This document shows, piece after piece, positions 14,986 through 24,000 of a DNA stretch of 28,373 nucleotides. This DNA is from UBA2256 sp964453055 (GTDB lineage Bacteria; Spirochaetota; Spirochaetia; Treponematales; Rectinemataceae). Position numbers and translations under genes: made by a program. Under the pieces are notes generated by a model. That model was given only the letters and a program-made list of their open reading frames with translations, had not been told where the DNA came from and did no database searches. The DNA lies in the NCBI GenBank assembly GCA_964453055.1, contig CAYVOD010000014.1, positions 1 to 28,373 on the forward strand, written 5' to 3'. The first letter of the stretch is position 1, and each line of letters opens with the position of its first letter.

Positions 14986-16332
14986 TTACACAAGCCCTTG
15001 GGCCAGCATGGCGTCGGCGACCTTCTTGAAACCGGCGATATTCGCGCCCACGACGTAGTTGCCCTCAAAGCCATACTGCGATGCGGTCTCGACGCATGCT
15101 TTGTGGATGTTGCGCATGATACCGTGAAGCTTTTCGTCCACTTCCTCGGCGGTCCATGACAAGCGCATCGAGTTCTGGCTCATCTCCAGTCCGCTGGTTG
15201 CCACGCCGCCCGCGTTGGCCGCCTTGCCCGGCGCGAATGGAATGCCCTTTTCTATAAAGAGTTTCCATGCCTCGGGAGTGCAACCCATGTTGCTCACCTC
15301 GACGACGGTGGAAACGCCATTGGCGATAAGGATCTTCGCGTCCTCCCCGTTGAGCTCGTTCTGGATCGCGCAGGGCATCGCGATATCGACCTTCTGCGCC
15401 CAGGGTTTTTTCCCGGCGAAGAACTGGGCCTTGGGAAACTTGCGCACGTAGGTTTCGACCTTGTTCCGGTCTATCACCAGCATCTCTTTGAGGTAGTCCC
15501 ACTTTTCCTCGGTGCCGATGCCCTCGGGGTCGTAAACATAGCCGTCGGGACCGGAGATCGTCACCACCTTGGCGCCCAGCTGGCTGCCTTTGATACATGC
15601 GCCCCAAGCCACGTTGCCAAAGCCCGAGACGGCGATCGTCTTGCCTTCGAGACTCTTTTTCTGCACCTTCATCATCTCGTTGGCGAAATACATAGCCCCG
15701 TATCCGGTAGCCTCGGGTCTGATCAGTGAACCGCCGAAGCTCAAGCCTTTGCCTGTAAAGACGCCGGTGAACTCGTTCGCCAAGCGCTTGTACTGCCCGA
15801 ACATATACCCGACTTCCCTGCCCCCGACGCCGATATCGCCGGCGGGAACATCCACGTCGGCGCCTACATGGCGGTAAAGTTCGCACATGAAGCTCTGGCA
15901 GAAGCGCATGATCTCGTTGTCGCTCTTGCCGTTTGGATCGAAGTCTGAACCGCCCTTGCCGCCGCCCATGGGAAGCCCTGTCAGGCTATTCTTGAAGGTC
16001 TGCTCGAAGCCGAGAAATTTCAGGGTCGAAAGCGTGACCTTGGGATGAAAACGGACTCCGCCCTTGTAGGGGCCGATCGCTGAATTGAATTGAATCCTAT
16101 AACCACGATTCACGTGGTACTCACCCCTGTCGTCAACCCAAGGCACCCTGAAAATAATGCTGCGCTCGGGCTCGACGATCCTCTCCAGTATCTTTTGAGC
16201 CTTGTATTTTGGCTCTGCTTCGATTACCGGAGCGATGGATTCGAGCACTTCCTCGGCGGCCTGCAGAAACTCGCTTTCCCAGGGATAGCGGGCTTTGAGA
16301 TCGTCGAGCACCTGCTTGATGTAGGAATTCAT
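14986..16332 (-). CDS. gdhA: NADP-type glutamate dehydrogenase, hexameric class
   Basis: Interconverts 2-oxoglutarate plus ammonium and glutamate, and is normally used for ammonium assimilation. The 448 residues are typical of the small hexameric class. The substrate region contains PYKGGVRFHP (88-97), PMGGGKGGSDFDP (121-133) with catalytic K126, and DVPAGDIGVGGREVGY (161-176) with D166. The Rossmann fold shows SGFGNVAWG (236-244). Cofactor preference for NADP is inferred from overall resemblance to the biosynthetic enzymes, not from a decisive residue. The ATG at 16332 has AAGGAGG five bases upstream (16338-16344). It is a single-gene unit with its own promoter region and strong terminator. 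Confidence 0.95.
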   Translation of the reverse strand: MNSYIKQVLDDLKARYPWESEFLQAAEEVLESIAPVIEAEPKYKAQKILERIVEPERSIIFRVPWVDDRGEYHVNRGYRIQFNSAIGPYKGGVRFHPKVTLSTLKFLGFEQTFKNSLTGLPMGGGKGGSDFDPNGKSDNEIMRFCQSFMCELYRHVGADVDVPAGDIGVGGREVGYMFGQYKRLANEFTGVFTGKGLSFGGSLIRPEATGYGAMYFANEMMKVQKKSLEGKTIAVSGFGNVAWGACIKGSQLGAKVVTISGPDGYVYDPEGIGTEEKWDYLKEMLVIDRNKVETYVRKFPKAQFFAGKKPWAQKVDIAMPCAIQNELNGEDAKILIANGVSTVVEVSNMGCTPEAWKLFIEKGIPFAPGKAANAGGVATSGLEMSQNSMRLSWTAEEVDEKLHGIMRNIHKACVETASQYGFEGNYVVGANIAGFKKVADAMLAQGLV

Positions 16333-16337
16333 TCAAC

Positions 16338-16344
16338 CCTCCTT
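16338..16344 (-). promoter_or_regulatory. gdhA ribosome binding site
   Basis: The minus-strand AAGGAGG lies five bases before the ATG, a near-ideal site that suggests high expression. Confidence 0.7.
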
Positions 16345-16397
16345 GAAGGTTATTAGAGAGGTAATACGCCTATGCGTTTGTTGTATCTACTTTTTTC

Positions 16398-16426
16398 ATT
16401 CTATACCGACTTATCGAAACGGGCAA
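16398..16426 (-). promoter_or_regulatory. Candidate gdhA promoter
   Basis: On the minus strand TTGCCC (16421-16426) is separated by 17 bases from TAGAAT (16398-16403). The 175-base intergenic region is much more AT-rich than the rest of the window. The predicted leader is about 60 bases. Confidence 0.5.
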
Positions 16427-16439
16427 GCCTTATTGCATA

Positions 16440-16456
16440 TTGAAACGTTGTTTCAA
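16440..16456. promoter_or_regulatory. Operator-like dyad upstream of the gdhA promoter
   Basis: TTGAAAC (16440-16446), GTT, and GTTTCAA (16450-16456) form a perfect 7-bp inverted repeat with a three-base centre. It lies 13 bases upstream of the candidate -35 box, a place suited to an activator or an upstream repressor. It has no T-tract and sits outside the predicted transcript, so a protein-binding site is more likely than an RNA hairpin. The regulator is unknown. Confidence 0.5.
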
Positions 16457-16507
16457 ATATAGAAATAAAAAGTATTTATCTGCCAAAACAAGCCAATAGC
16501 TCGATTC

Positions 16508-17293
16508 TTAATCCGCTTCCTCGATCTTGTTTTCCTGCTTTTTCTCTATATCGACGCTGAGAATCCTATGGGCTTCCATTTCATTTACGGTAAATGTCGC
16601 CTGCTCGGTCTCGATACTCTCATTCACTTCGGGAATCCTTCCGAAAAGGTCAAAGACGAAACCGGCGAGGCTGTCAAACTCTTCGACTGGAAGTTCGAGG
16701 TTGAGTTTTTCCACCACCTCGTCCAGGTGCACCCTGGCGTCGCAGCGCCAGGATCGGGGCCCGGTCTGGACTATATCCTCGGTCTCGTCGTCGTATTCAT
16801 CCTGGATTTCCCCGACGATTTCTTCGATGATATCCTCCATGCACACGATGCCCGAAGTCGCCCCATACTCGTCCAGCACGACGGCGATATGCACCCTTCG
16901 GCGCTTGAACTCCCGCAGGAGGCTATCGATTTTCTTCGTTTCGGGCACGAAAAAAGGCTTTCTGACAAGCTTGGCGACAGGGAGGGATTGGCCGCTTACC
17001 AGAGATGCGAGCACATCCTTTGCGTAAAGCACCCCAATAACATCGTCGATGGATTCGCGATATACGGGAATTCTGGAATGTCCGGAATCGATGAGAATCC
17101 TGAACGCCTCTGCGCTGGCGGCATCCTCGGGAATGAAGACCGTATCTGTCCTGGGCACCATCACTTCCTTGACGGTCGTCTGGGAGAGATGTTCTATGCC
17201 TTCAATCATCTCCTCGCGTTCGAGGGACTCAGGCTCCTCCTGTTGCGAAGGTTCCACCCTGCGTTTTCCGAATAAACTTAAAAAAGGACTCAC
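16508..17293 (-). CDS. corC: CorC-like CBS-domain protein (HlyC/CorC family, soluble form)
   Basis: A 261-residue protein with paired CBS domains (about 42-165) beginning VKEVMVPRTD, followed by a CorC_HlyC transporter-associated domain (about 178-252, with FDSLAGFVFDLFGRIPEVNE). There is no membrane-spanning DUF21 region, so it matches the CorC rather than the full-length hemolysin-III-like form. CBS pairs bind adenine nucleotides. CorC homologues are linked to magnesium/cobalt efflux, but the mechanism is not settled. The start is GTG (17291-17293) with GGAG about eight bases upstream. It shares GTGA with the ybeY stop, and the gene closes the phoH cluster. Confidence 0.9.
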   Translation of the reverse strand: MSPFLSLFGKRRVEPSQQEEPESLEREEMIEGIEHLSQTTVKEVMVPRTDTVFIPEDAASAEAFRILIDSGHSRIPVYRESIDDVIGVLYAKDVLASLVSGQSLPVAKLVRKPFFVPETKKIDSLLREFKRRRVHIAVVLDEYGATSGIVCMEDIIEEIVGEIQDEYDDETEDIVQTGPRSWRCDARVHLDEVVEKLNLELPVEEFDSLAGFVFDLFGRIPEVNESIETEQATFTVNEMEAHRILSVDIEKKQENKIEEAD

Positions 17294-17742
17294 AATATAT
17301 GCTCTCCCCGCAGCGATGCCAGGATGCGCTCCTGTTCCGCCAGCATAGGCTGGGTTTCGTCGTTATTCTCGTGATCCCTGCCGCTCAGATGGAGTATTCC
17401 GTGCACGAGGAGCCGTTTCAATTCCTCGTCGGAATCGACATCGAACTCAGCCGCGTTCCGTTCCATCGCAGGAATCGATATGACCACATCGCCTGCCAAA
17501 TAGCTCTTGCGCCCTTCATCCTCCAGAGTCTCCCCCATGGCGAAGGAAAGGACATCAGTCGCCTCGTCCCTGCCCCGGTATTCGCAGTTGAGTCTCTGGA
17601 TGAATTCATCGCCGCAGAGCAAAATGGAGAGGGTCCAGTCCCGCAGCCCGAGAGTTTCCAAGGCCTTCAGGGCGAAAGCTTCGGCGGCGCTTCGCCAGGG
17701 CGGTTCTCCGATGTCCCTGCATTCGATGCTCACCTCGCTCAT
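17290..17742 (-). CDS. ybeY: Endoribonuclease YbeY (16S rRNA maturation and quality control)
   Basis: A 150-residue metalloprotein of normal length. The zinc-binding signature HGILHLSGRDH has H114, H118 and H124. The conserved stretch YRGRDEATDVLSFA (55-68) precedes it. In characterised bacteria YbeY acts in 16S rRNA 3'-end processing and ribosome quality control. Its start shares one base with the stop of the upstream HD gene (TAATG) and its stop overlaps the downstream CBS gene. The neighbourhood phoH-ybeY-corC is widely conserved. Confidence 0.95.
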   Translation of the reverse strand: MSEVSIECRDIGEPPWRSAAEAFALKALETLGLRDWTLSILLCGDEFIQRLNCEYRGRDEATDVLSFAMGETLEDEGRKSYLAGDVVISIPAMERNAAEFDVDSDEELKRLLVHGILHLSGRDHENNDETQPMLAEQERILASLRGEHIL

Positions 17743-19946
17743 TATTCTTTTTCCTTCTGGTCAGGGTACTCGATCCGGGAATGGAATTGGCCGGCCATTA
17801 TGCGCACGAAAGAATGCCTGATGACCTCGAGGTCCCTCAAGGTCAGCTCGCAGTTGTCCAGCTGACCGTCCTGGACCTTGTGCATGATCATTTCCCGAAT
17901 ATGGGCGTCCAGCCTCGGTACCGTCGGGTTCTTTATCGTTCTGCTCGAGGCTTCGATGGAGTCGGCGAGCATTACGATTCCCGCTTCCTTATTGGCCGGA
18001 GGCGAGCCTGGATAGGAGAAATCCTCCGGCCTGATGGTTTCGTCCTCTTTTTTTGCCTTGTCGTAGAACCAGGCGATCACCGAGTTGCCGTGGTGCTGCG
18101 CGACGATATCCACCACTTCCTTGGGCAGCTTGAGCTCCCTGGCTTTTTCCGTTCCCAGCTTGACATGGCTGCGAATTACCGTGGCCGATAGCCTGGGATT
18201 GATCTCGTCGTGCTTATTGGAGCCCCGCTGGTTTTCCACGAAATATTCCGGTTGCTCGATCTTTCCCAGATCATGATAATAGGCCCCGACCCGGGCGAGC
18301 AATGGATTGGCGCCGACATCCTCAGCCGCGGCCTCCGCCAGGTGGGCGACGTTCATGGAATGGGCGTAGGTGCCAGGAGCCTGGGTGAGGAGTTCCTTGA
18401 GCGCGGGAGCGTTGACGTCGGACAGCTCCAGAAGCCTGAAGCGGGTGGCCAGGTTGAGAGATTGTTCAAGGACGGGGAGAATGGCCAGTATCAAGGCTCC
18501 GCTTATGAAGCCGTTCATGGCGATGTAGCCCGAGATCCCCGCCAACTGCTGGAAGCGCAGCCCCTGCTGAAGAAGGAGGATAAGGCTCACGCCGAACTGG
18601 ATCGCCGCCTGTAGCACGCAGGCTAACACGAGGTCAAGCCTTGTCTTGGCGGTCGAGATCGTCATGGCGGCGAAAAAACCCGCCAGGATTACGAAGACCA
18701 TCCAGTAGGCGTTGAGATTGGAAGCGGACGCGCTGAGCATGGCCAGCACCACGGTATAGGAGAGAGCGAAACGCTGGCCGAAAATGGCGGCGCCAATACC
18801 CGAGAAAAGCGCGATGGGCAGGAAGTAGGCCCCCTCCAGCGATACCTGATTTTGTCCGGCTCGGCTGGCCAGGAGGACTATCGTATAGAACGCAAGGGCA
18901 GAATAGAGTCCCATGAGAAGGCTCGGCACTTTATAGGGGGTAGCCCCCTCATGCTGACGCAGCAGAAAGTAGCCAAGGCCGGCGGCCGCCAGCAAAAGTC
19001 CTAGGCTGCGCAGCGATAGGCCGAAATCCGAGCGCGAAACGGCCGAACGGACTGCCTCGAGCCTGGCGTAGCTTTCTTCGGTTACGATTTCGCCCTTTCT
19101 AATTAATAGCTCGTTTCTTCCGACTGCCTTATACACCGGCTCTATCTTCGCCCCTACTCTTTTGATGCGGCTCAGGGAGCTCGCTTCGTCGAAAAAGGCG
19201 TTTTCAACCGCAAAACCTAGGACGATACTTTCCACCAGCGAGGAAATAGGGCGAGCGAGATGGCGTCGCTCGGCTTCATCTCGGATCACCGCAGGCAAAT
19301 CCGCTTTGGTGACCATCGTAGCCATGGTCCGCTGTTCAAGTTCGGCCTTATTGTTGATCAAGCGTTTCAGCTCGAAATAGTCCTGATTGTAGCGGGCTAG
19401 GCCTTCGGTGGGGAGTGAGAAGACGGCGCCCTCCAGTACCGTCGCCAGAATATCTTCGGCATAGACGAGTATCTGGGACTTAAGGGAGGATTTGGCCAGG
19501 TCTGCGAGGACCTGGGAAGAGAGCTTTCCCGGAAACTTGCTCTGCAGCATGAGAAGGGCGGTCTCCTGAGCGATGTCCTGGGTGCTCAAGGAGCGGAAAT
19601 TCTCGGTGAAGTCCTTGAAGTGCTCCAGCGTTCTTCTGGAAATCCCCGAATCGAACTGAAAGACAGGGAGCACGAGGCGCTCCTCCGCGTCCCTCCGCAG
19701 CGCTGTGGCCTCTTCGTCGACGTAGACCACCTCTCTGCCTGCGACGATATCACGGTCTGCGACATCTCCGGGCTTGATGCCTGAATAGTCTCGCTTGATG
19801 GCCATGGAGCCGGGACCGAAAAACACCAGGAGCAGCGCGGCCGCAATGATGCAGATGCCCATGTGTATCGCGAAGACCCGGTTGCGTTTCAAGCTCGCGA
19901 GCAGCATATGCCACAGCGCGCTTGCCTTTGATTCATTCGTTCTCAT
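17742..19946 (-). CDS. pgpH: 7TM-HD family membrane phosphodiesterase (PgpH-like)
   Basis: A 734-residue membrane protein. One N-terminal membrane segment (about 24-44) is followed by a large extracytoplasmic 7TMR-HDED-type region (about 50-305). A multi-pass membrane block follows (about 310-490), then a cytoplasmic HD domain (about 520-650) with H529, the HD pair in YYHDLGK (556-562), H594 and HH at 618-619. In Listeria, and by homology in Bacillus (YqfF), this family hydrolyses cyclic-di-AMP. The substrate is not shown for this protein. Its start overlaps the phoH stop by 14 bases, matching the phoH-yqfF-ybeY order known from Firmicutes. Confidence 0.9.
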   Translation of the reverse strand: MRTNESKASALWHMLLASLKRNRVFAIHMGICIIAAALLLVFFGPGSMAIKRDYSGIKPGDVADRDIVAGREVVYVDEEATALRRDAEERLVLPVFQFDSGISRRTLEHFKDFTENFRSLSTQDIAQETALLMLQSKFPGKLSSQVLADLAKSSLKSQILVYAEDILATVLEGAVFSLPTEGLARYNQDYFELKRLINNKAELEQRTMATMVTKADLPAVIRDEAERRHLARPISSLVESIVLGFAVENAFFDEASSLSRIKRVGAKIEPVYKAVGRNELLIRKGEIVTEESYARLEAVRSAVSRSDFGLSLRSLGLLLAAAGLGYFLLRQHEGATPYKVPSLLMGLYSALAFYTIVLLASRAGQNQVSLEGAYFLPIALFSGIGAAIFGQRFALSYTVVLAMLSASASNLNAYWMVFVILAGFFAAMTISTAKTRLDLVLACVLQAAIQFGVSLILLLQQGLRFQQLAGISGYIAMNGFISGALILAILPVLEQSLNLATRFRLLELSDVNAPALKELLTQAPGTYAHSMNVAHLAEAAAEDVGANPLLARVGAYYHDLGKIEQPEYFVENQRGSNKHDEINPRLSATVIRSHVKLGTEKARELKLPKEVVDIVAQHHGNSVIAWFYDKAKKEDETIRPEDFSYPGSPPANKEAGIVMLADSIEASSRTIKNPTVPRLDAHIREMIMHKVQDGQLDNCELTLRDLEVIRHSFVRIMAGQFHSRIEYPDQKEKE

Positions 19947-20907
19947 AAGCCTCGATTATCTTCCTCACCAACCTGCTTCGCACCACGTCCCTGGCGTCCA
20001 GGTGACTGACGAAGACGCCGTCGATATTGGAAAGAATCTGCAACGCGTGAACGAGACCCGATTCAGCCTTCCTAGGCAGGTCGATCTGCGTGATGTCTCC
20101 GGTGACTATGGCCTTGGTGTTTTCGCCGAGCCTGGTGAGGAACATTTTCATTTGTTCTTTGGTCGTGTTCTGGGCTTCATCCAGGATTACCACGCAATTA
20201 TTGAGGCTTCTCCCTCTCATATAGGCTAAGGGGGCGACCTCGATGGATCGCGTCTCCTCGAGCCTTCGGATCGACTCGTAGGGGATAAGCATTTCCATCG
20301 CGTCGTAAAGCGGGCGCAGGTAGGGATTGATCTTCTGGACGAGGTCCCCGGGAAGGAATCCCAGGCTCTCGCCCGCCTCCACTATCGGTCTGGTCAATAT
20401 CAGCTTTCTTTTAGCCTTGCCGAGAAGGTCCTTGAGGGCCCATGCCATGGCGAGATAGGTTTTTCCCGTCCCCGCTGGCCCAACCGCGAAGGAAAGATCG
20501 TGCAAAGCCATGCCCTTGAGGTAGAGCCCCTGCCCCTTGCTCCTGGGATAGATCGTCTGGTTGCTGCCAGGAATCTGCACGCAGGCGTCGAAAAAGTCGT
20601 CGCAAGCGGCTTTTGGGACCTCATCTCCCGATGTGCGGTTACCAAGGGGCGTGAGCTCCGCATGCAGGGCTATGATGAGATCGGGGGTAGCGGGGAGCCC
20701 TCCTTCGATCGACTGGGTAAGCGCTTCGATGAGTTGCGAAAAAAGAGTCCTGGTTCTCTCTTCGTCGCTTTCGACCATGAGTTCGTTTCCGCGGCTCAAA
20801 ACTCTCGAACCGAGAAGATCGGCGATGATGGAAAGATTGTAGTCGTTGGGTCCGCAAAGCTCGGCCAGAAGCCCTGTATCTTCCAAGACAATGCTCTCAG
20901 CGTCCAA
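19933..20907 (-). CDS. phoH: PhoH-like ATPase (YbeZ)
   Basis: A 324-residue P-loop ATPase related to the N-terminal half of superfamily-1 helicases, often encoded next to ybeY and thought to act with it in RNA metabolism. Walker A is GPAGTGKT (143-150) and Walker B is VVILDEAQNT. The sensor segment KAIVTGDITQIDLP and a C-terminal arginine-containing stretch follow. The N-terminal 100 residues have a KH-like character typical of the family. The start is TTG (20905-20907), supported by AAGGAG five bases upstream (20913-20918); no other start fits. It is the first gene of the phoH-pgpH-ybeY-corC cluster. Confidence 0.94.
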   Translation of the reverse strand: MDAESIVLEDTGLLAELCGPNDYNLSIIADLLGSRVLSRGNELMVESDEERTRTLFSQLIEALTQSIEGGLPATPDLIIALHAELTPLGNRTSGDEVPKAACDDFFDACVQIPGSNQTIYPRSKGQGLYLKGMALHDLSFAVGPAGTGKTYLAMAWALKDLLGKAKRKLILTRPIVEAGESLGFLPGDLVQKINPYLRPLYDAMEMLIPYESIRRLEETRSIEVAPLAYMRGRSLNNCVVILDEAQNTTKEQMKMFLTRLGENTKAIVTGDITQIDLPRKAESGLVHALQILSNIDGVFVSHLDARDVVRSRLVRKIIEAYENE

Positions 20908-20912
20908 ATGCT

Positions 20913-20918
20913 CTCCTT
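20913..20918 (-). promoter_or_regulatory. Ribosome binding site supporting the TTG start of phoH
   Basis: The minus-strand AAGGAG lies five bases before TTG at 20905-20907. The next in-frame ATG is 43 codons later, inside a conserved region, so the TTG start is preferred. Confidence 0.6.
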
Positions 20919-20952
20919 AAACCCGCAGATTCACAGCCTTTACGTCTTTTGG

Positions 20953-20991
20953 GGAGGCGGAGGCCAGCGCTGTGCGCCGGCCTCCGCCTTC
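20953..20991. terminator. Long GC hairpin between lptD and phoH
   Basis: GGCGGAGGCC (20956-20965) pairs with GGCCTCCGCC (20979-20988). The stem continues inwards as GCGC/GCGC around TGT after one mismatch, and outwards by A-T, G-T and G-C pairs. This gives up to 17 pairs. On the minus strand it is followed by CTCCCCAAAAG rather than a T-tract. It could be a terminator of lptD that lacks a U-run, an mRNA 3'-end stabiliser, or a leader structure of phoH. Confidence 0.45.
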
Positions 20992-20998
20992 AAACTGT

Positions 20999-21026
20999 AG
21001 TATATCCCTAGGCCAAGGGCTTTGTA
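20999..21026 (-). promoter_or_regulatory. Weak candidate phoH promoter
   Basis: On the minus strand TACAAA (21021-21026) is separated by 16 bases from TATACT (20999-21004). The -10 is good but the -35 is poor. If it is used, transcription starts just before the hairpin at 20953-20991, which would then sit in the phoH leader. Confidence 0.3.
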
Positions 21027-21038
21027 TATTATCCGCCC

Positions 21039-24000
21039 TCAGCGCCGGAACTCGCCCTTGTCATAGGCGATGGCGCTCTTTAGCTCGGGGATATCCTTCC
21101 ACGTGACCAGAAAGCTGAACGAAAACTCGAGCTGATAATAAGGCCGCCCGGCATCAGGGGTAAAAAGCGCTGGACTCATGGCCAGGCTGGCCTCTACGTT
21201 CCAGTCGTGGAGATCCTGAGCCAGACTTAATGAAAGATCCTGAAGCTTGAAGAGGGTCCGCTTGAGCGCCTGGCTATCCCAGATCGAAAAGGCGTCCAGT
21301 ATGTCCTTGAAGGGGTTTCTCGCATAGTCCGCCGGATCGAAATCGGCGGAGGCCGGGAAAAGGCCCGGCCAGTATCGCCAGGGCGATTTATTCACCGAAC
21401 GGGCGGAGAACTTGAGGCTGCTGCCTTTATTGCCGGTCAGGGACATGCTTAGGTCGGCGGCGATCGCGGACTCGGTATACCGAACGAGGTTCTGGGTATA
21501 GGAAAGACCGGGCTTTACTTCGACGACTAAATTACTTCGCGCACTGGCATTCACCCCTGACTGGGGCGCCGTCGTACCCGTATCGGCGCGCGATCCCTCC
21601 TCAGAGGTCATGCCGCCGTCAGCCGGGAGGCTTTTGCCTTTGTTTTTCAAGCCATCAAGCTCGATATGGGGGTTTAGCGCCACAGAAAACTCGTAAGCCC
21701 TGAACCCCTCGGTTCCGTCCAATTTCCAGGCCCCGCCATCCAAGTAATAGCCTTTGGCCCTCCTGGCGGTGAACGATGACCTTGCCCAGAGGTATTCAAG
21801 GGAGCTTACGCTGGAGAGGGGCTCGGAGTTCTGAAAGTCCCAGGCGAAACTCGATTTGAATTGAGGATAGGGCGAAGCCCCAAGTCGCAACTGGGCGCTC
21901 AAGGCCGAGTATTCGAGCGGCGCGGCCTCGGCCGCACGGGCTACCGAGGCCTGGAGGCTCGCGCTCAGATATTTTCCTGATAGGGAATAGGTTCCTGTAT
22001 ACTTCTCGAGGAGAGGCGGAAGCATGGCTTGGAAGCTAAGGCTTTGGCTATATTTGTTCTTCGAGAGGTAGGACAGAGTTGCGGTGACAGAATGGGCTGA
22101 AAAGCTGGCACTCTCCCATCCCAGCCAGGAGCTCGAGTAGAGCGGGGTCGCGTCGATTCCAAGCCCCGATAATCCGGCGTAGGCATTTTTAAAAATCACC
22201 GTTCCAGCCTGATAGCTAAGAGTAGAGCCGTTGAATGGGGAAACGGGGCTAAAAGGCCTCAAGCTCAAGGCCGCGGTTCCATCCAATGCCGAACTCCTAT
22301 AGGAATAATCCGAGAGTCTGTACGGATGAGGGGTGGTAGGCGCGAGCCTTTCGTCGTAGAGAATCGGCCTGTACTGATCCTGGGCGCTGAAACCTAAACC
22401 GGACTCGAAACTCAAAAGCCTGTCGGCCCAGGAAAGCGAATAGCGTAAGGTGCCGCCCCCCTTCCAGCCTAAAAGCCGGTATGAAAGGCTAGCGTCAATA
22501 TCCTCGGGACTCAGCCAGGTCGAGGAGCGATACTTGTCCTCTATGCTCGCCGTTCCCGAGGCGGTCCATCCCAAGCGACCGCTTATGGAGGTAAAATCCC
22601 TGGTTCCTTTTTTTTCGCCTTCATCGGGCGCCCGGGTAGTGGCTTTGTGGTCGAAGCTGCTTAGAGTGCCGGAAAGCTTAATGGCTCCATCGAGGAACTT
22701 GAGGCTGTCGGGATAGAAGAAATCCCTTGAGGGAGAGGCGGCTAGCCTTCTTCTGCCCGCAGCGTCCAACCCGACGGTGGATTGGCTTTTCGTCCTCCAA
22801 TTCATCTGGGCTCCTGCCCTGCTTACCTCTACATTCTCCAGCACCGCCCCGTTTTTTCCCTGGGGCAGCCGCCAGGAAAGCGTAGCGTTCAGGTTCTGGT
22901 TCATGCCGCTGCGCCGGGAGATAGGAGTCTTGTTGGATTCAATAATCGACAAAATGCTCGAGGATTCTTTTCGCTGGGCAAAATCCTGTTCAAAATAGGG
23001 ATCGGAGTAGAGGGGAATATCCGTTTTAAAGGAGTATCTAAAAACTCCCTCGCCTACGCTGGTGGAATAGCCGAGTTGGGCGCCGAAACGGAAGGGAAGA
23101 TCGAGGCCGAGAAAATTGGAGCCGTCCCAAAGCGAATCATAGTTGTTCGAATAATCGAAGGGTGAGTAGAAACCGCTGGACTGGAGAAAAAGCGAGCGGC
23201 TGAATCCCAGGCCTAGGCTGAAATCAAGGCCCGAGCCAAGGGTGGGGAAACTACCCTGGAACCCCAGGTAAACTCCTAGGGAGGAATATACATCGGCCAG
23301 GAGCATAAGGATGTTCGATCCAGCATTTCCCCCTGCTCCGGCAGATCCGGTCTCGGCCTCGGGGCCGAGGCTTGTCCGGCGGATGAAAACCCCAGAACGC
23401 TCCAGAGAGCCGGTATTATCCGCGCTGTTCATCAAAGATAGAAGTCCGCTCTCGGAACTGCTTCTTTTATCTTCTCCCAGCAAGTAGCTCGTAGTCTGGA
23501 CAAAGGCACCCTCCCTGCTGCGATATCCGATGACAGGGTGAAAGAACAGCTCCTCTGCGGGGTAATAGAAGAAGGGCAGCCAGAGCACCGGCACGACGCC
23601 CAAATAGAGGGTGGCGTTGGCCAACGCCCAGTCTCCGTTCTCGAATACCCACACCTTTTTCGCTCGTATATGGTAATGAGGATTCGGCTCATCGCAGGCG
23701 CTCAAGCTGGCTTCCTCGAATAGGCTCATGTCGCTTCCATGCCGGCCTAGGCGCTTGAAATAGAGAGAGAGCGTTCTCTGCATATCCTGGGTGGGGTCAA
23801 GGTCGTAGGAACCGTCCAGGAAGACGCCGGAATATGAATCTAGGTCGACCAGCAGGGAAGAACCGCTGAACTCGTCGCTTCGCGAATCCTTCTCCCTGCG
23901 ATATTCCACATTTCCCTTCGCTTCGACGATGTTTCTCTCCTGGTCGAAGACGATTTCGTCGGCCTTTATCGAATGTGCGTAGCCGTCCTCGCTGCGGAGG

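Noticed and set aside
15065..15886. Arginine/glutamine-rich minus-strand frame inside gdhA
   Set aside because: It is a frame-shifted shadow of gdhA on the same strand with biased composition and no recognisable domain.
16480..16507. Terminator for the CBS gene
   Set aside because: The TTGGC repeats downstream of the stop are direct, not inverted, and no stem precedes the T-rich stretch.
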